DNA from: Pyrobaculum sp. 3827-6
GTDB taxonomy: Archaea > Thermoproteota > Thermoprotei > Thermoproteales > Thermoproteaceae
Direction: 5' to 3'
Assembly (NCBI RefSeq): GCF_025641885.1
Contig: NZ_JAOTQN010000001.1
Span: forward strand, 1,136,547 to 1,200,546
Length of the DNA stretch: 64,000 nt
Under the pieces are notes generated by a model that searched no databases, was not told the origin of the DNA, and worked only from the letters and a program-made list of their open reading frames with translations. Positions 18,062 through 26,063 of the stretch are shown piece by piece; within the stretch, counting starts at the first letter, position 1; every line of letters begins with the position of its first letter. Made by a program: the position numbers and the translations under genes.

Positions 18062-18733
18062 GTCAGTGGTGCCAGCGGCTGGGTAAGAGAGGCTATTAAA
18101 TATACCATTGAGGTGTTTAAGCAAGGCGAATACCGGCCTCTACTGACTTGGTGGCTTGGCGACGGCTCAGTAAAGTGGTCATTTGTAGAGAAGAGGCGCT
18201 ATAAACTACGAATAGCTTTGTCAAAGGAGTTGAAACACAAATTATCACAGATGTTGCCTAGCCACATCGAGGCTGGCGAAAACTACCTCTACATATCCGG
18301 CGGAAGGGAGCTCTTTGCAGAACTGGTAAAAGCCGCTGGGAGATGCGGCCAGCTTCTAGACGTGTTGCAACCACATAAATGGCTGTACCTAAACGCGGTG
18401 GAGAGATCGCGGAAGAAGAGAAAGCGACCAGACTACGTTGGCGGTAGACGGGTTGAGGAATACATCGACTTGGCGCCAGGTGAGGCATCTCTTTATATCA
18501 TCCCCTTAGCAACTCACGAAGTAAAAATATCCAGGATTCGACTCAGAGAGAAAAGAGATAAACCAAAGGACGGTAGAAAAATTACTGTTAAAGCCGACGA
18601 CGTTCAGAAATACCTCAACACAGCGTGGATCATCTATTACGGCGCAGTATACGAAGCCTCCAAAAGGATCTACCAAAAACTTGGAGTAAGAGAAGCACAG
18701 AGAACCACATATTTCAAAAAATGGATACAATAA
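18062..18733 (+). pseudogene. 5'-truncated LAGLIDADG/PaREP2-like protein gene
   Basis: An open frame continues upstream of GTG 18113 (REAIKYTIEVFKQGEYRPLL) until a TAG inside the right hairpin of the TnpB element, so the original N-terminus is missing. The motif LLTWWLGDGSVKW resembles the LAGLIDADG helix of homing endonucleases and also Pyrobaculum PaREP2-type proteins. Only one such motif is present; the C-terminal part (YIIPLATHEVKISRI, then AVYEASKRIYQKLG) is basic and helical. A truncated product could still start at GTG 18113. The family call is from memory of such proteins and is moderate. Confidence 0.6.
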
Positions 18734-18814
18734 AGCACCTCATTTCGCAAAACGAGAAGAGAGAAGCGAAAAGTTTTTAAAGACACAAATTCAGTTACAC
18801 TGTCCGATGAGGGG

Positions 18815-18964
18815 AGCGGGGTAGGCCAGATAAGCGCGCCGGGCCAGTCCGGCGCGCTTAGGCTAACCTGGTAGGCCGCGGGGCTCATAACGGCGATCCG
18901 TGGAGCCCCGAGGTCCCCGGTTCAAAGGCGGCAAACTGCCGAATAGATCCGGGCCCCGCTACCA
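18815..18964 (+). tRNA. initiator tRNA-Met (CAU) with three introns
   Basis: Acceptor strands AGCGGGG (18815-18821) and CCCCGCT (18954-18960), discriminator A 18961 and encoded CCA. A1-U72 and three G-C pairs in the anticodon stem mark the initiator. Removing three segments gives a standard 74-base tRNA: about 37 nt in the D loop (about 18830-18866, leaving GGCC-AGCCTGGTA-GGCC), 15 nt in the anticodon loop at 37/38 (about 18891-18905, leaving CGGGG-CTCATAA-CCCCG), and 21 nt in the T loop (about 18926-18946, leaving CCCGG-TTCAAAT-CCGGG). Each boundary may shift by 1-2 bases. Promoter: gtttttaaag near 18773; T-run after CCA ends it. Confidence 0.9.
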
Positions 18965-18995
18965 TTTTTATACAAATATGTCAAAAAAGAGGGGA

Positions 18996-19479
18996 TTATA
19001 GTAGTCTTTTTATGAGTTTTTCTATATATTTTTTGATATCTGTCTTGGCATATGTTAATTTCATACTTAAAAACCGCCTTACTGTATCCCTCTCAGCAAT
19101 TAGTCTTCTCAAATCTCTAGAATAATAATGTAGATGCTATAGCTACCGTTGGGCCTAGCTATTTTTGTCTCAAAACCATGTTGTCTCAGCTTTTCCGCGA
19201 AATTCATCGCAACGGCTTCGTTTGAGAAATACCTCGTAGCCCATAGGATCCGCCTTCATCGAATATTATCCTTAGTTTCATAACTAGATCCCTTGTGGTA
19301 TATATTTGGGAATTGTTCTTCATGTATTTGAATTTTCCCATGAGGGTTGTGATGTCGTATCTGCAGATATATCCATTGCCTAGTATGTTGTTAAAGGGAA
19401 TGTAGGTGTATTTCTGAGCGATCGTGTCAAGCAGTGAATATGGTGAGCATCCGGTATTTCTTAAGCTCCATCCTAACAT
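18996..19479 (-). pseudogene. frameshifted gene remnant
   Basis: Minus-strand coding-like sequence is spread over three frames: FKYMKNNSQIYTTRDLVMKL and IIFDEGGSYG, then AVAMNFAEKLRQHGFETKIA with RPNGSYSIYIIIL, then DLRRLIAERDTVRRFLSMKL to a TAA at 18996. Joined, this looks like one helical/beta protein, possibly a LAGLIDADG or PaREP2-like C-terminal half, broken by at least two frameshifts. It is AT-richer than the left part of the window. Confidence 0.5.
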
Positions 19480-19598
19480 TGGTGGAGTTCGAAGTCGCTG
19501 GGAGAGAAGATCTCTTCAGCCACCACTTCGAGCTATGGATTTACATAGCGATGACCTCAGATCTCTTGACTAGGGAAGAGGGGCATAAAGTGTTATGA
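19440..19598 (+). CDS. possible 52-residue ORF or fragment
   Basis: ATG 19440 to TGA 19598 gives MVSIRYFLSSILTLVEFEVA, then GREDLFSHHFELWIYIAMTS and DLLTREEGHKVL. It reads like protein but is short, overlaps the antisense remnant by 40 bases, and no family is recognised. A fragment of a larger lost gene is most likely. Confidence 0.3.
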   Translation: MVSIRYFLSSILTLVEFEVAGREDLFSHHFELWIYIAMTSDLLTREEGHKVL

Positions 19599-19642
19599 AA
19601 GTCCTCATCTATAGCGATTTCTCTAGCTATCCATTGCGATAA

Positions 19643-21055
19643 TTAAAGTACTAATGCTTTATACACAAGATCCATAACGCCACCGAATGTTAAGTTTTTC
19701 CCATACATTTTATTTAAATCGCCGATTATTCCATTAAGTGTACCTTTACACTTGGAGCAAGGCCTGACAACATGCTGAGCGCCATTGTTTATAGCACATT
19801 CATACCACAAGCGCGCATATTGCAATCTAAGAGGCTTGAGTTCGTCAGCTAGCATACCGGCTTGCCCACCACAACACCAACTCAGCTGACGATTCTGTGG
19901 ACACTCAACCTGCTTTTTCACAACGTGTTTCATAATAAACCGTGGTTCTTCGTAAAGATCACCGCCACGCGAGTACTGGCAGGGATCTTGGTACATATAG
20001 ACGATGTCGCCGTTTGCTTCAGGATTAAGCTTTATCCTACCCTCCTTAATTGCCTTTACTACAAGGTGATGAATGTGGTAGACCTTAATCCCCTCTTTTT
20101 CAAGTACAGGTGCTACTACGTTCTTAAAGGCCCTCCAGCCGTGTCCACATTCGCCGAAAATTGCCATCTCTACGCCGAGCTCTCTAGCAGCGTCAATATA
20201 GTGTTGTGCTTCAATTTTCATAAGTTTTTCATGAGTCCACAGCCCGAAATTCGCCACTTCGACGCACCTCGTATTAACCGCAAACGGTAACTTTATGGCG
20301 TGTAAAAAAGTTAAATAACCCTTTAAAGTCTCTGTATTTAAAAATAGGTCAGCAGATGATGGGAACAGTATAGCCTTGGGCCACTGGCTCCTCTCAACCT
20401 CTCCCACCAGCTCCCCTCCTCTAAACTTAAGCATCTTCTTCTGATCATGGCGGTATATGTGAAACTCCACCTCTATCCCTTTTTCATTTTTAATCTCTTT
20501 GGCGAAGTATGTTATTATGTTAACCGTAGCCGCAGGAGTGATTCCCATAAGATTACCTGTCTCAATGTGTTTATCTATTGTCACTACTGCGAATCTATTC
20601 GCCAGCCCAGCTTCAAATAATATACCTCTTACAACACGTGTAATATCAGCTTGATCTATTCCAAAGGGACATACATAACCACATCTTCTACAAGTTAAAC
20701 ACTGCCAATAATAGGTATATAGTAGTTCTAATACTTTATCATCTACATTCTTACGTCGTTTAACGATATCACGTAACATCTCGGCGCGGCCAACAGGGGA
20801 GTTTTTCAAATCTTTTGTAGTGATATATGTAGGACATGCATCAATACATGCACCACAGTGGACACATGTATCAACAGCAATTTTAATATTTCTATTGCGC
20901 ATATACTCTTCCTTAAGCCTCCTCTCTACATAGCTGTACTTATCAGCTGGAGGCATAATCTCAGCTTTTTTTAGAAGCTTCAGCACGAGGCTCTCCGGAG
21001 CCTTGAGAGGCTTTATATTCGACGTATCACCCAGCTTAAATTCGAAGTGGTGCAT
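19643..21055 (-). CDS. dsrK: DsrK/HdrD-like iron-sulfur protein
   Basis: 470 residues. Two [4Fe-4S] motifs of the CxxCxxCxxxCP type (CVHCGACIDACP about 65-76, CLTCRRCGYVCP about 119-130) and CCG-type domains (GECGHGW about 292, DPCQYSRGG about 352, CCGGQAGM about 391) that bind the special cluster of HdrD/DsrK proteins. In sulfite/sulfate reducers DsrK works with the cytochrome DsrM to pass electrons from menaquinol to the DsrC trisulfide. A DsrM-like gene is divergent and a dsrB relic lies next to it, supporting this over GlpC or HdrD. AT-richer than most of the window. Confidence 0.85.
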   Translation of the reverse strand: MHHFEFKLGDTSNIKPLKAPESLVLKLLKKAEIMPPADKYSYVERRLKEEYMRNRNIKIAVDTCVHCGACIDACPTYITTKDLKNSPVGRAEMLRDIVKRRKNVDDKVLELLYTYYWQCLTCRRCGYVCPFGIDQADITRVVRGILFEAGLANRFAVVTIDKHIETGNLMGITPAATVNIITYFAKEIKNEKGIEVEFHIYRHDQKKMLKFRGGELVGEVERSQWPKAILFPSSADLFLNTETLKGYLTFLHAIKLPFAVNTRCVEVANFGLWTHEKLMKIEAQHYIDAARELGVEMAIFGECGHGWRAFKNVVAPVLEKEGIKVYHIHHLVVKAIKEGRIKLNPEANGDIVYMYQDPCQYSRGGDLYEEPRFIMKHVVKKQVECPQNRQLSWCCGGQAGMLADELKPLRLQYARLWYECAINNGAQHVVRPCSKCKGTLNGIIGDLNKMYGKNLTFGGVMDLVYKALVL

Positions 21056-21266
21056 GTAGGTGATAATATTCTTAGTTATATTGCTTATTATCCGTTTATG
21101 AGTAAATGCAAGATTTCAAATATATAATAAACTTATAATAATTAATTAATTAAATATAGACCATAAATATAAGTTTTTATAATATAATCATAGTATTTCT
21201 ATACCTATTATATATAGTACTTTAATTTGTGTAAGAAAAAATATTACCTAGTGACATTGCCTTCAT

Positions 21267-22034
21267 ATGCTCGATTTATTTCTCTACGGAGTGCTTTCTT
21301 GGATTGCGCTGTTAATGCTATTAATAGGTGTGATTTACAGAATCATAGGTTGGATCTCCCCCCGGGAATACACTAGCCTGGCTTCTATTTCGGTGATATC
21401 ATACAGCTGGTCAACTTCAAGCAGATGGGGAGAGGTTTTAAAGCGAATTCTCACATTTTATACTCTTAAATATTCTGATCCTACCCTTTTCTGGGGCGCC
21501 TTAATCTTCCACTGGGGGATCTTCCTTACTCTATTTCTAGGCCACTCGGCGCTGTTCTTCACACCAGAGCAACTAGAAGCAATTGGGATAGCACCAGAGA
21601 CGAGAAAACAGGTCGCAATATATCTAGGTACCCTCTTTGGCTTAATGACGTTAATAGGACTATTAATACTGTGGGCGAGGAGAATAACAAAGAGAGAAGT
21701 AAGAACTTTTTCATATCTAGATGATTGGTTTGCACTCAGCTTGGTTACGCTAATTGTGTTAATAGGATTAATAAACACTATAGTGATTCACCCAGACTAT
21801 GTTCATACGGTAACACCGTGGCTAATTAACCTCTTGCAGTTTAATATACCAGCCGCTGTTGAATACTTAGCGAAAGCAGACGCCATGGTCAAGCTCCATG
21901 TATTGCTTGCCGAAATATTAATGATCTATGTGCCCCTAAGTAAAATGATACATCCATTTACTATATTCTTCCAACCCACTTTGTCAATGTCCCCATATAA
22001 GGTCAAGGGGTCAGAAGAGGCAGGATTGAAATAA
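21267..22034 (+). CDS. dsrM: DsrM/NarI-like membrane cytochrome b
   Basis: 255 residues, about six membrane segments. Likely heme-b His ligands in LIFHWGIFLTLFLGH (about 73-87) and in VKLHVLLAEILMIYVPLSKM with a following His (about 208-229), the pattern of nitrate-reductase gamma and DsrM subunits. Expected partner of the divergent DsrK-like protein, carrying electrons from menaquinol. The 211-base intergenic gap is very AT-rich and contains promoters in both directions. Ends with a T-rich terminator. Confidence 0.8.
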   Translation: MLDLFLYGVLSWIALLMLLIGVIYRIIGWISPREYTSLASISVISYSWSTSSRWGEVLKRILTFYTLKYSDPTLFWGALIFHWGIFLTLFLGHSALFFTPEQLEAIGIAPETRKQVAIYLGTLFGLMTLIGLLILWARRITKREVRTFSYLDDWFALSLVTLIVLIGLINTIVIHPDYVHTVTPWLINLLQFNIPAAVEYLAKADAMVKLHVLLAEILMIYVPLSKMIHPFTIFFQPTLSMSPYKVKGSEEAGLK

Positions 22035-22063
22035 TTTTCTCTTCGTTAATGTCAACTGAGGCT

Positions 22064-22077
22064 ATTTTTTCTTTTTA
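22064..22077 (+). terminator. T-rich terminator after the DsrM-like gene
   Basis: Two runs of T (attttttcttttta) about 30 bases after the stop codon, the usual archaeal intrinsic termination signal. Confidence 0.5.
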
Positions 22078-22121
22078 TAGAAAGACCTCTGTCCCGCATG
22101 TTTCACCGAATTTATGCGCTT

Positions 22122-22240
22122 CTAGTGGTAGTACTCCCCGTCCAGCTTAAAGGCGAAAAGCATATCGTGTAGAGTATTGTATCCCCTCCTCACCTGTGGC
22201 GAGGAGGTAGGGTATCTGGTTAAGAAAAACGGGGGTTAGG
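22122..22240 (-). pseudogene. C-terminal fragment of an unrecognised protein
   Basis: Minus-strand frame ending in TAG at 22122 gives FLTRYPTSSPQVRRGYNTLH and DMLFAFKLDGEYYH. It reads like the C-terminal end of an enzyme and lies just downstream of the dsrB relic, so it may be a remnant of the same lost operon. No start codon or upstream portion is found. Confidence 0.35.
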
Positions 22241-22267
22241 ATCCGGCCCTCTTGACGAATTCCTCCA

Positions 22268-22556
22268 TTACAAGGCGTCTCTCAGCCTCTTGTAGACATT
22301 TCCGCGGAATGTGAGGAATGTCCTGGCGAACTCAGGCGCCTTCTGGTAGTAGCCATACACATTCTTCAGCCTGATCAACTCCAGGAACTTGGTCCAGCCC
22401 ACCCTGTCTATGAAGTCTGTGAGTCTCCCGCTAGAATTGGCGTGCTGGCGCCACACCTCGATGACGTGTCTAACCACTGCAATGATCTCCTCGTACCGCG
22501 GCGGAATTGCCGGTAGCCACGGGATCAGCACCCTCGTCAGCCTCGCCCCGCCTCTT
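22268..22556 (-). pseudogene. dsrB: 3' relic of dissimilatory sulfite reductase beta subunit
   Basis: About 95 codons matching the C-terminus of DsrB: RVLIPWLPAIPPRYEEIIAV, then IEVWRQHANSSGRLTDFIDR and VGWTKFLELIRLKNVYGYYQ, aligning with the VVPWVPNEPPRW...ANKHERLIEWVDRIGW part of A. fulgidus DsrB as I recall it. An in-frame stop (TAA) lies just upstream near 22557. The siroheme/ferredoxin part (about 270 residues) is absent, so no enzyme can be made. Together with the nearby dsrK/dsrM-like genes it marks a former dsr locus. Confidence 0.8.
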
Positions 22557-22669
22557 CCCAGAGTTTATGAGGCGGGCGGCCTCCTCCGGCTTAGGAGCGC
22601 TCGCCACGTTGGCAACCACAGCCGGTTTAAAGAGCAATAAATTAATATACCATGTAGAAGATCCGCGCC

Positions 22670-23050
22670 ATGTCTAAGGTAGAGGTAAAGGAAGTTCAGG
22701 AGGTTAGGGGCTTCAGCGTCGTGAAGAAGGTGCCTAACAGAGCCGCGCTGACCGGCGACTTGAAGCCCAACACCATCCTGGTGTTCCACGGCAAGGAGGG
22801 GCACGAGATGGTTGTGGAAATCTTCACCCCAAACCCCAACGGCGACAAGACCCTGCCGGCGGCTAAGATGGCCTCTACGAAATTCAGCGGAAACGCGGAG
22901 AAGGTAGACAACGCATATGCCACCCTGCTGTTCTGGGCCCTCAAGGAGGGCAAAACCCTCGGCACCCCCACACGGGAGATCTACACAAAGGTAGACGCCA
23001 GCCAGAGCCCGCCAGAGGTGGAGGTTGAGGTACAAGCACCGCTACAGTAA
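22670..23050 (+). CDS. unrecognised protein of 126 residues
   Basis: Soluble, Lys/Glu/Val-rich protein beginning VEVKEVQEVRGFSVVKKVPN and containing LVFHGKEGHEMVVEIFTPNP and NAYATLLFWALKEGKTLG. The alternating beta pattern suggests a compact alpha/beta or all-beta fold. A good TATA box (aaattaatatac) about 26 bases before ATG indicates expression. Its stop lies 3 bases from the end of repeat copy 2. No family recognised. Confidence 0.7.
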   Translation: MSKVEVKEVQEVRGFSVVKKVPNRAALTGDLKPNTILVFHGKEGHEMVVEIFTPNPNGDKTLPAAKMASTKFSGNAEKVDNAYATLLFWALKEGKTLGTPTREIYTKVDASQSPPEVEVEVQAPLQ

Positions 23051-23052
23051 GG

Positions 23053-23502
23053 TTTAAAGCCAATCTCTCACTCGGCTCCCATCCTCTACATTCCACCTGA
23101 CTTGAGATCGTACAAACTTTCTGATTCAGGAAAAACATACGGCGTTGTGTCAGGAGGAGTGTCTGACGCGCCTCCTGGCACCGTCAGACGCGTAATTTAG
23201 AACTGCCCACACGCCGCGGCGGCTGAAGGCGAAGTACAACCGAGGCCAGTCAAATCTAAAATTTGGTTAGAGAAAGCAAGTTAGGCGAGACTTAACTCAC
23301 GCCATCCGTAATTCATAATTTGGGGGTGTGTTTCTAGACACATGGACAGATAGTTGCCCCCCGCCCCGCGCCGGGCCGCGTGGGAAGGCCCTTTTGAACG
23401 GGCCGAAGGCGGGGAAGCCCCCATCGGGGGCGAAGCCGCCGAGGGGGCTTGCGATCCTCCGGGCGAGGCCCCGCCCCGGGGGCCGTGGGCCGGAGGCGCC
23501 TC
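23053..23502 (-). repeat. composite ~0.45 kb repeat, copy 2 (inverted)
   Basis: Reverse-oriented counterpart of 15200-15618. Same order of GC-rich module, linker and AT/CTGAC module, ending at GGCTTTAAA (23061-23053). Its GC-rich part lies inside the NifX-like frame. Additional inverted repeats: GTCTGACG...CGTCAGAC (within 23168-23200). ACAGAT (23346-23351) and ATCTGT (23515-23520) are inverted at the edges of the GC-rich module and may be its termini. Confidence 0.75.
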
Positions 23503-23706
23503 CTCGCCTTGGAAATCTGTATTCATGACGCTGATTTCGTGGTGGTGGTGTTCGTCGTAGTCCGGCACGGAGCCCAGGGGGTTTGTCCTCTCCTCAAGAA
23601 GTTTTAGCTGGCCACCATCGTACTTGTATATACGGAATTTGGGGGCGTGGGCGAAGTGCCCTGGGAACACGACGTTTTCCTGGTTGCATGCAACTGCCAT
23701 TTTCAT
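23281..23706 (-). pseudogene. NifX/NifB-domain protein gene with GC-rich insertion
   Basis: From ATG 23706 (26 bases after TATA box tttatatatac) the first ~60 residues are a dinitrogenase iron-molybdenum cofactor-type domain: MAVACNQENVVFPGHFAHAP then RTNPLGSVPDYDEHHHHE, including a His cluster. After about residue 66 the frame enters the GC-rich module (GEEAPPAHGPRGGASPGG...) of the repeat and never returns to the family, although it stays open to 23281. The C-terminal half of the fold is missing. The residual protein might bind metal but is probably non-functional. Confidence 0.7.
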
Positions 23707-23978
23707 TGTACAAGTGTCGACTCGTATATATAAATTAAATCTAGATACACACCGCCTCACCACGGCCGCCGCCGATAGAAGCCCTAGACTTAACCCCCGC
23801 TGTGGCTACCCATACTCAGCTCTTAGACATGCCGCGGGGCAACTTCCCTTTCAGCTCTCCAGAATTCACGGAGAGCGGGCCGCGGAGGCGTGTCCGGGGA
23901 ACTCCCCAGCGGAGGGGGCTCCTAGTGAGCGGAGGGGGTTTCCCACGCAGAGTTAGAGATATTAACCAGATGTAGGCT

Positions 23979-24440
23979 GTGATTAGCATCCCCCAGGGGC
24001 TTTTTCAAGAGCTGAAAAAGATGGCTGAGGAGCGGGATAGTAGCGTAGAGGAGTTGGTGATCGATGCGTTGACGCGGCAACTTGGTCCTGACGTTAGGGT
24101 TAAGATCTACTTAGAGTTGCACGAGAAGTACCTAAAGGAGGCTGAGGAGCTTTATGCAAGGGGGGATTTGGCGCAGGCCGGTGAGAAGTACTGGGGGGCC
24201 GTCGCGGCGTTGCTCAACGCAGTTGCAGAAAAGAGAGGTTGGAGACACTACAGCCACCGGGACTACGCCGAAATTATAGAGAGAGTTTCTGAAGAGTTGA
24301 GGGAGCCTCTGGGCAGACTCTTTGCAAGTTGTGAGAGACTTCATTCAAATTACCACAGCTTTCTGACTAGAGTTAACTCCGACGCCCATAGAGATGACGC
24401 GCTTAGGCTTATGGAGATGCTCAGGAGGTTAGTTGCGTAG
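23979..24440 (+). CDS. PaREP1-family protein
   Basis: 153 residues from GTG 23979. N-terminus IPQGLFQELKKMAEERDSSV resembles a ribbon-helix-helix-like antitoxin head; the rest (YLKEAEELYARGDLAQAGEK, then GAVAALLNAVAEKRGW) is the PaREP1 helical body. Same family as 11777 and 30794. The upstream 215 bases hold no gene but a hairpin gctctcc...ggagagc (23859-23881). Function unknown; could act as or with a HEPN-like RNase. Confidence 0.78.
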   Translation: MISIPQGLFQELKKMAEERDSSVEELVIDALTRQLGPDVRVKIYLELHEKYLKEAEELYARGDLAQAGEKYWGAVAALLNAVAEKRGWRHYSHRDYAEIIERVSEELREPLGRLFASCERLHSNYHSFLTRVNSDAHRDDALRLMEMLRRLVA

Positions 24441-24561
24441 AGAGTATAGGTGGTGTCGGCCTGGTGCTGTTTTGTCGCTTGGTGTCTATGTCGCTCAATG
24501 TCACGTGTTAGGTGTGTATCGAAGTTTCGACGCCCCGGGGAGCGCCGGATGAGAGGTGGAT

Positions 24562-24739
24562 TTAGTGGTGGTGTGGCATTCCCTGGGCGCCGTGTTTTAG
24601 GTAGTATTCTGGGTTTTTCAAACGCCTCTTTACAGGCGGGTGAGCAGAAGTAGTAGGCTTTCCCCTTGTAGAGGGTCTTGTACTTGGCGGTGGAGGGGTT
24701 TACCTCCATCCCGCAGACTGGGTCAATTTCTTTGTGCAT
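24562..24739 (-). pseudogene. YHS-domain metal-binding protein, frameshifted
   Basis: Start ATG 24739: DPVCGMEVNPSTAKYKTLYK then YYFCSPACKEAFEK is a textbook YHS domain (Cys residues bind copper or heavy metal). After AFEK the frame leaves the family, but shifting by one base at the A5 tract (24614-24618) gives NPEYYLKHGAQGMPHHH and a TAA at 24562. The A-tract indel is therefore the likely lesion, or a sequencing error. Unshifted, the frame runs on to 24350 with low-complexity sequence. Lies in the copper cluster with DUF411 and CopA. Confidence 0.8.
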
Positions 24740-24768
24740 AGTTGTGAAAAAATATGCATCAAAAAGGT

Positions 24769-25275
24769 TTAGTGTTCTACTTCGCCTAGGTATTTTCCAT
24801 GCCAGCTGTGGAACCAGACGATGCCGCTGTAGGCGTTGACACTTAGCATCTGCATGTCGTCTCCAATCTTAAAGTGATATGTATAGTAACCTGGGAATGC
24901 GTACACCTCTTCGATCTAAGCGCCGGGGGAGTATCGGCTCAGCCAGCTCTGCGCAATTGACCTGGTCTGCTCCTCGCTTATCCTTACCGGCGCCCCCCGC
25001 CACATCACTGACTGGGGTTCTGGGTGAACCACGCCGTTGGGGAATACCAACAGCTCGTATTGGGGAGAGCCGCCGAGACCCACCACTACGTAGTACCCAT
25101 TGCTGTATTTCTCAACGGAGAGGACCTCATAGCCAGTCCTCTCCTCTACGTATCTCGCGACGTTTGTATCGTTAACCACACCGCCAGCCCTTCCCCACCT
25201 GCCCATCATGGGGCACTGCGCCTGTAGAAATGCCGCAAGCCCCGTCAGTAGTAGGCTTATACCTATTTTCCTCAT
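24769..25275 (-). pseudogene. exported PepSY-like protein interrupted by an amber codon
   Basis: From ATG 25275 a signal peptide (MRKIGISLLLTGLAAFLQAQ) then MMGRWGRAG and a PepSY-like body (VARYVEERTGYEVLSVEKYS, YYVVVGLGG). At 24918-24916 an in-frame TAG interrupts RYSPGA-stop-IEEVYAFPGY, after which the same frame continues for 48 codons (YYTYHFKIGDDMQMLSVNAY, WFHSWHGKYLGEVEH) to TAA at 24769. One base change restores a 168-residue protein. PepSY assignment is tentative. Confidence 0.7.
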
Positions 25276-25404
25276 GGGCCGCCACTAGGTGGATCCTTTT
25301 ATTGATTTGCTGAATTGTCTCGTGGGAGGCGGTTTCACATAGTTGAAACTTGTTGAAAATGGAGGTTTCACGCTTTACATGTATGTGTGTTTTTCAATTA
25401 CACC

Positions 25405-25896
25405 ATGGCTAGAATGAGGAGGCAGAGATCTGTTGTAAAGAGTCTATTCGTGCTGATGGTGGTTTCCGTAGCTTCGCTTACGTTGGGGGTTGTTTTTAAG
25501 CATTTCTACTTCAACGGTGCGGTGTCTAGAGATACAGATTCTGTGAAGGCGGTGTTTTACTACTCTCCGCCGTGCGGCTGTTGCGGTACATATTTGCCTA
25601 AATTGGGTTCTATAATGGCTGTGGAGGTAAGGGCGGTATCTCCAGAGGAGTTTGTAGGAATTAAGAAGGGTTTAGGGGTCCCTGTGGTTTTGCAGTCGTG
25701 TCATACAGTTGTTATAAACGGCAGATATGTAGAGGGCCATGTCCCAGTCTCGGCGGTGGCCGAATTAGCGCAGGGCGGCTTCGTCGGAGTAAAAGGCTTG
25801 GCTTTACCGCATAGAGAGACGAACTTCAAAACGTGGGAGGGGCCGGGGTATTACGTAGTGTACGAAAACGGCACCGTACGGCGCGTAGATTCGTAG
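25405..25896 (+). CDS. DUF411 metal-binding protein, membrane-anchored
   Basis: 163 residues from ATG 25405. One N-terminal membrane segment (LFVLMVVSVASLTLGVVF) then the DUF411 domain: YYSPPCGCCGTYLPKLG and LQSCHTVVINGRYVEGHVP, with four Cys and a His that bind copper in relatives. DUF411 proteins are commonly found with copper or silver resistance genes; here CopA lies 170 bases downstream. The only intact member of the cluster. Expected to face the outside of the membrane. Confidence 0.85.
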   Translation: MARMRRQRSVVKSLFVLMVVSVASLTLGVVFKHFYFNGAVSRDTDSVKAVFYYSPPCGCCGTYLPKLGSIMAVEVRAVSPEEFVGIKKGLGVPVVLQSCHTVVINGRYVEGHVPVSAVAELAQGGFVGVKGLALPHRETNFKTWEGPGYYVVYENGTVRRVDS

Positions 25897-26063
25897 ACCT
25901 GCCTATGGAGGGATGTCAAGTCTCCGGCGGCTCTGCCGGGGGGCGTGGTTAAGCCCCCGGGCGTTTTTAGAGGGGGTGGGTCGGTTGCTCCATCTCTTGT
26001 CGACTGGGCGAGGCTTGAGGTTGTGAGGTTTCGCATCAGGTATATATCTGCGGTTCGGTTTAG

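Noticed and set aside
15395..23280. CRISPR array
   Set aside because: Repeated words are irregularly spaced and diverged; there are no regular repeat-spacer units and no cas genes in the window.
23855..23950. Further repeat copy upstream of the PaREP1 gene
   Set aside because: It shares only ctctcc-type words and a separate hairpin with the other GC-rich regions; not enough to call a family.
24350..24561. C-terminal extension of the YHS protein to 130 residues
   Set aside because: Sequence after AFEK is low-complexity and the alternative frame gives a family-like ending, so a frameshift is the better explanation.
3699..24918. Pyrrolysine use of the two in-frame TAG codons
   Set aside because: TAG is a normal stop for several genes here (for example thiC and livM), no pylT-like tRNA is seen, and in the VapC case Trp explains the site.
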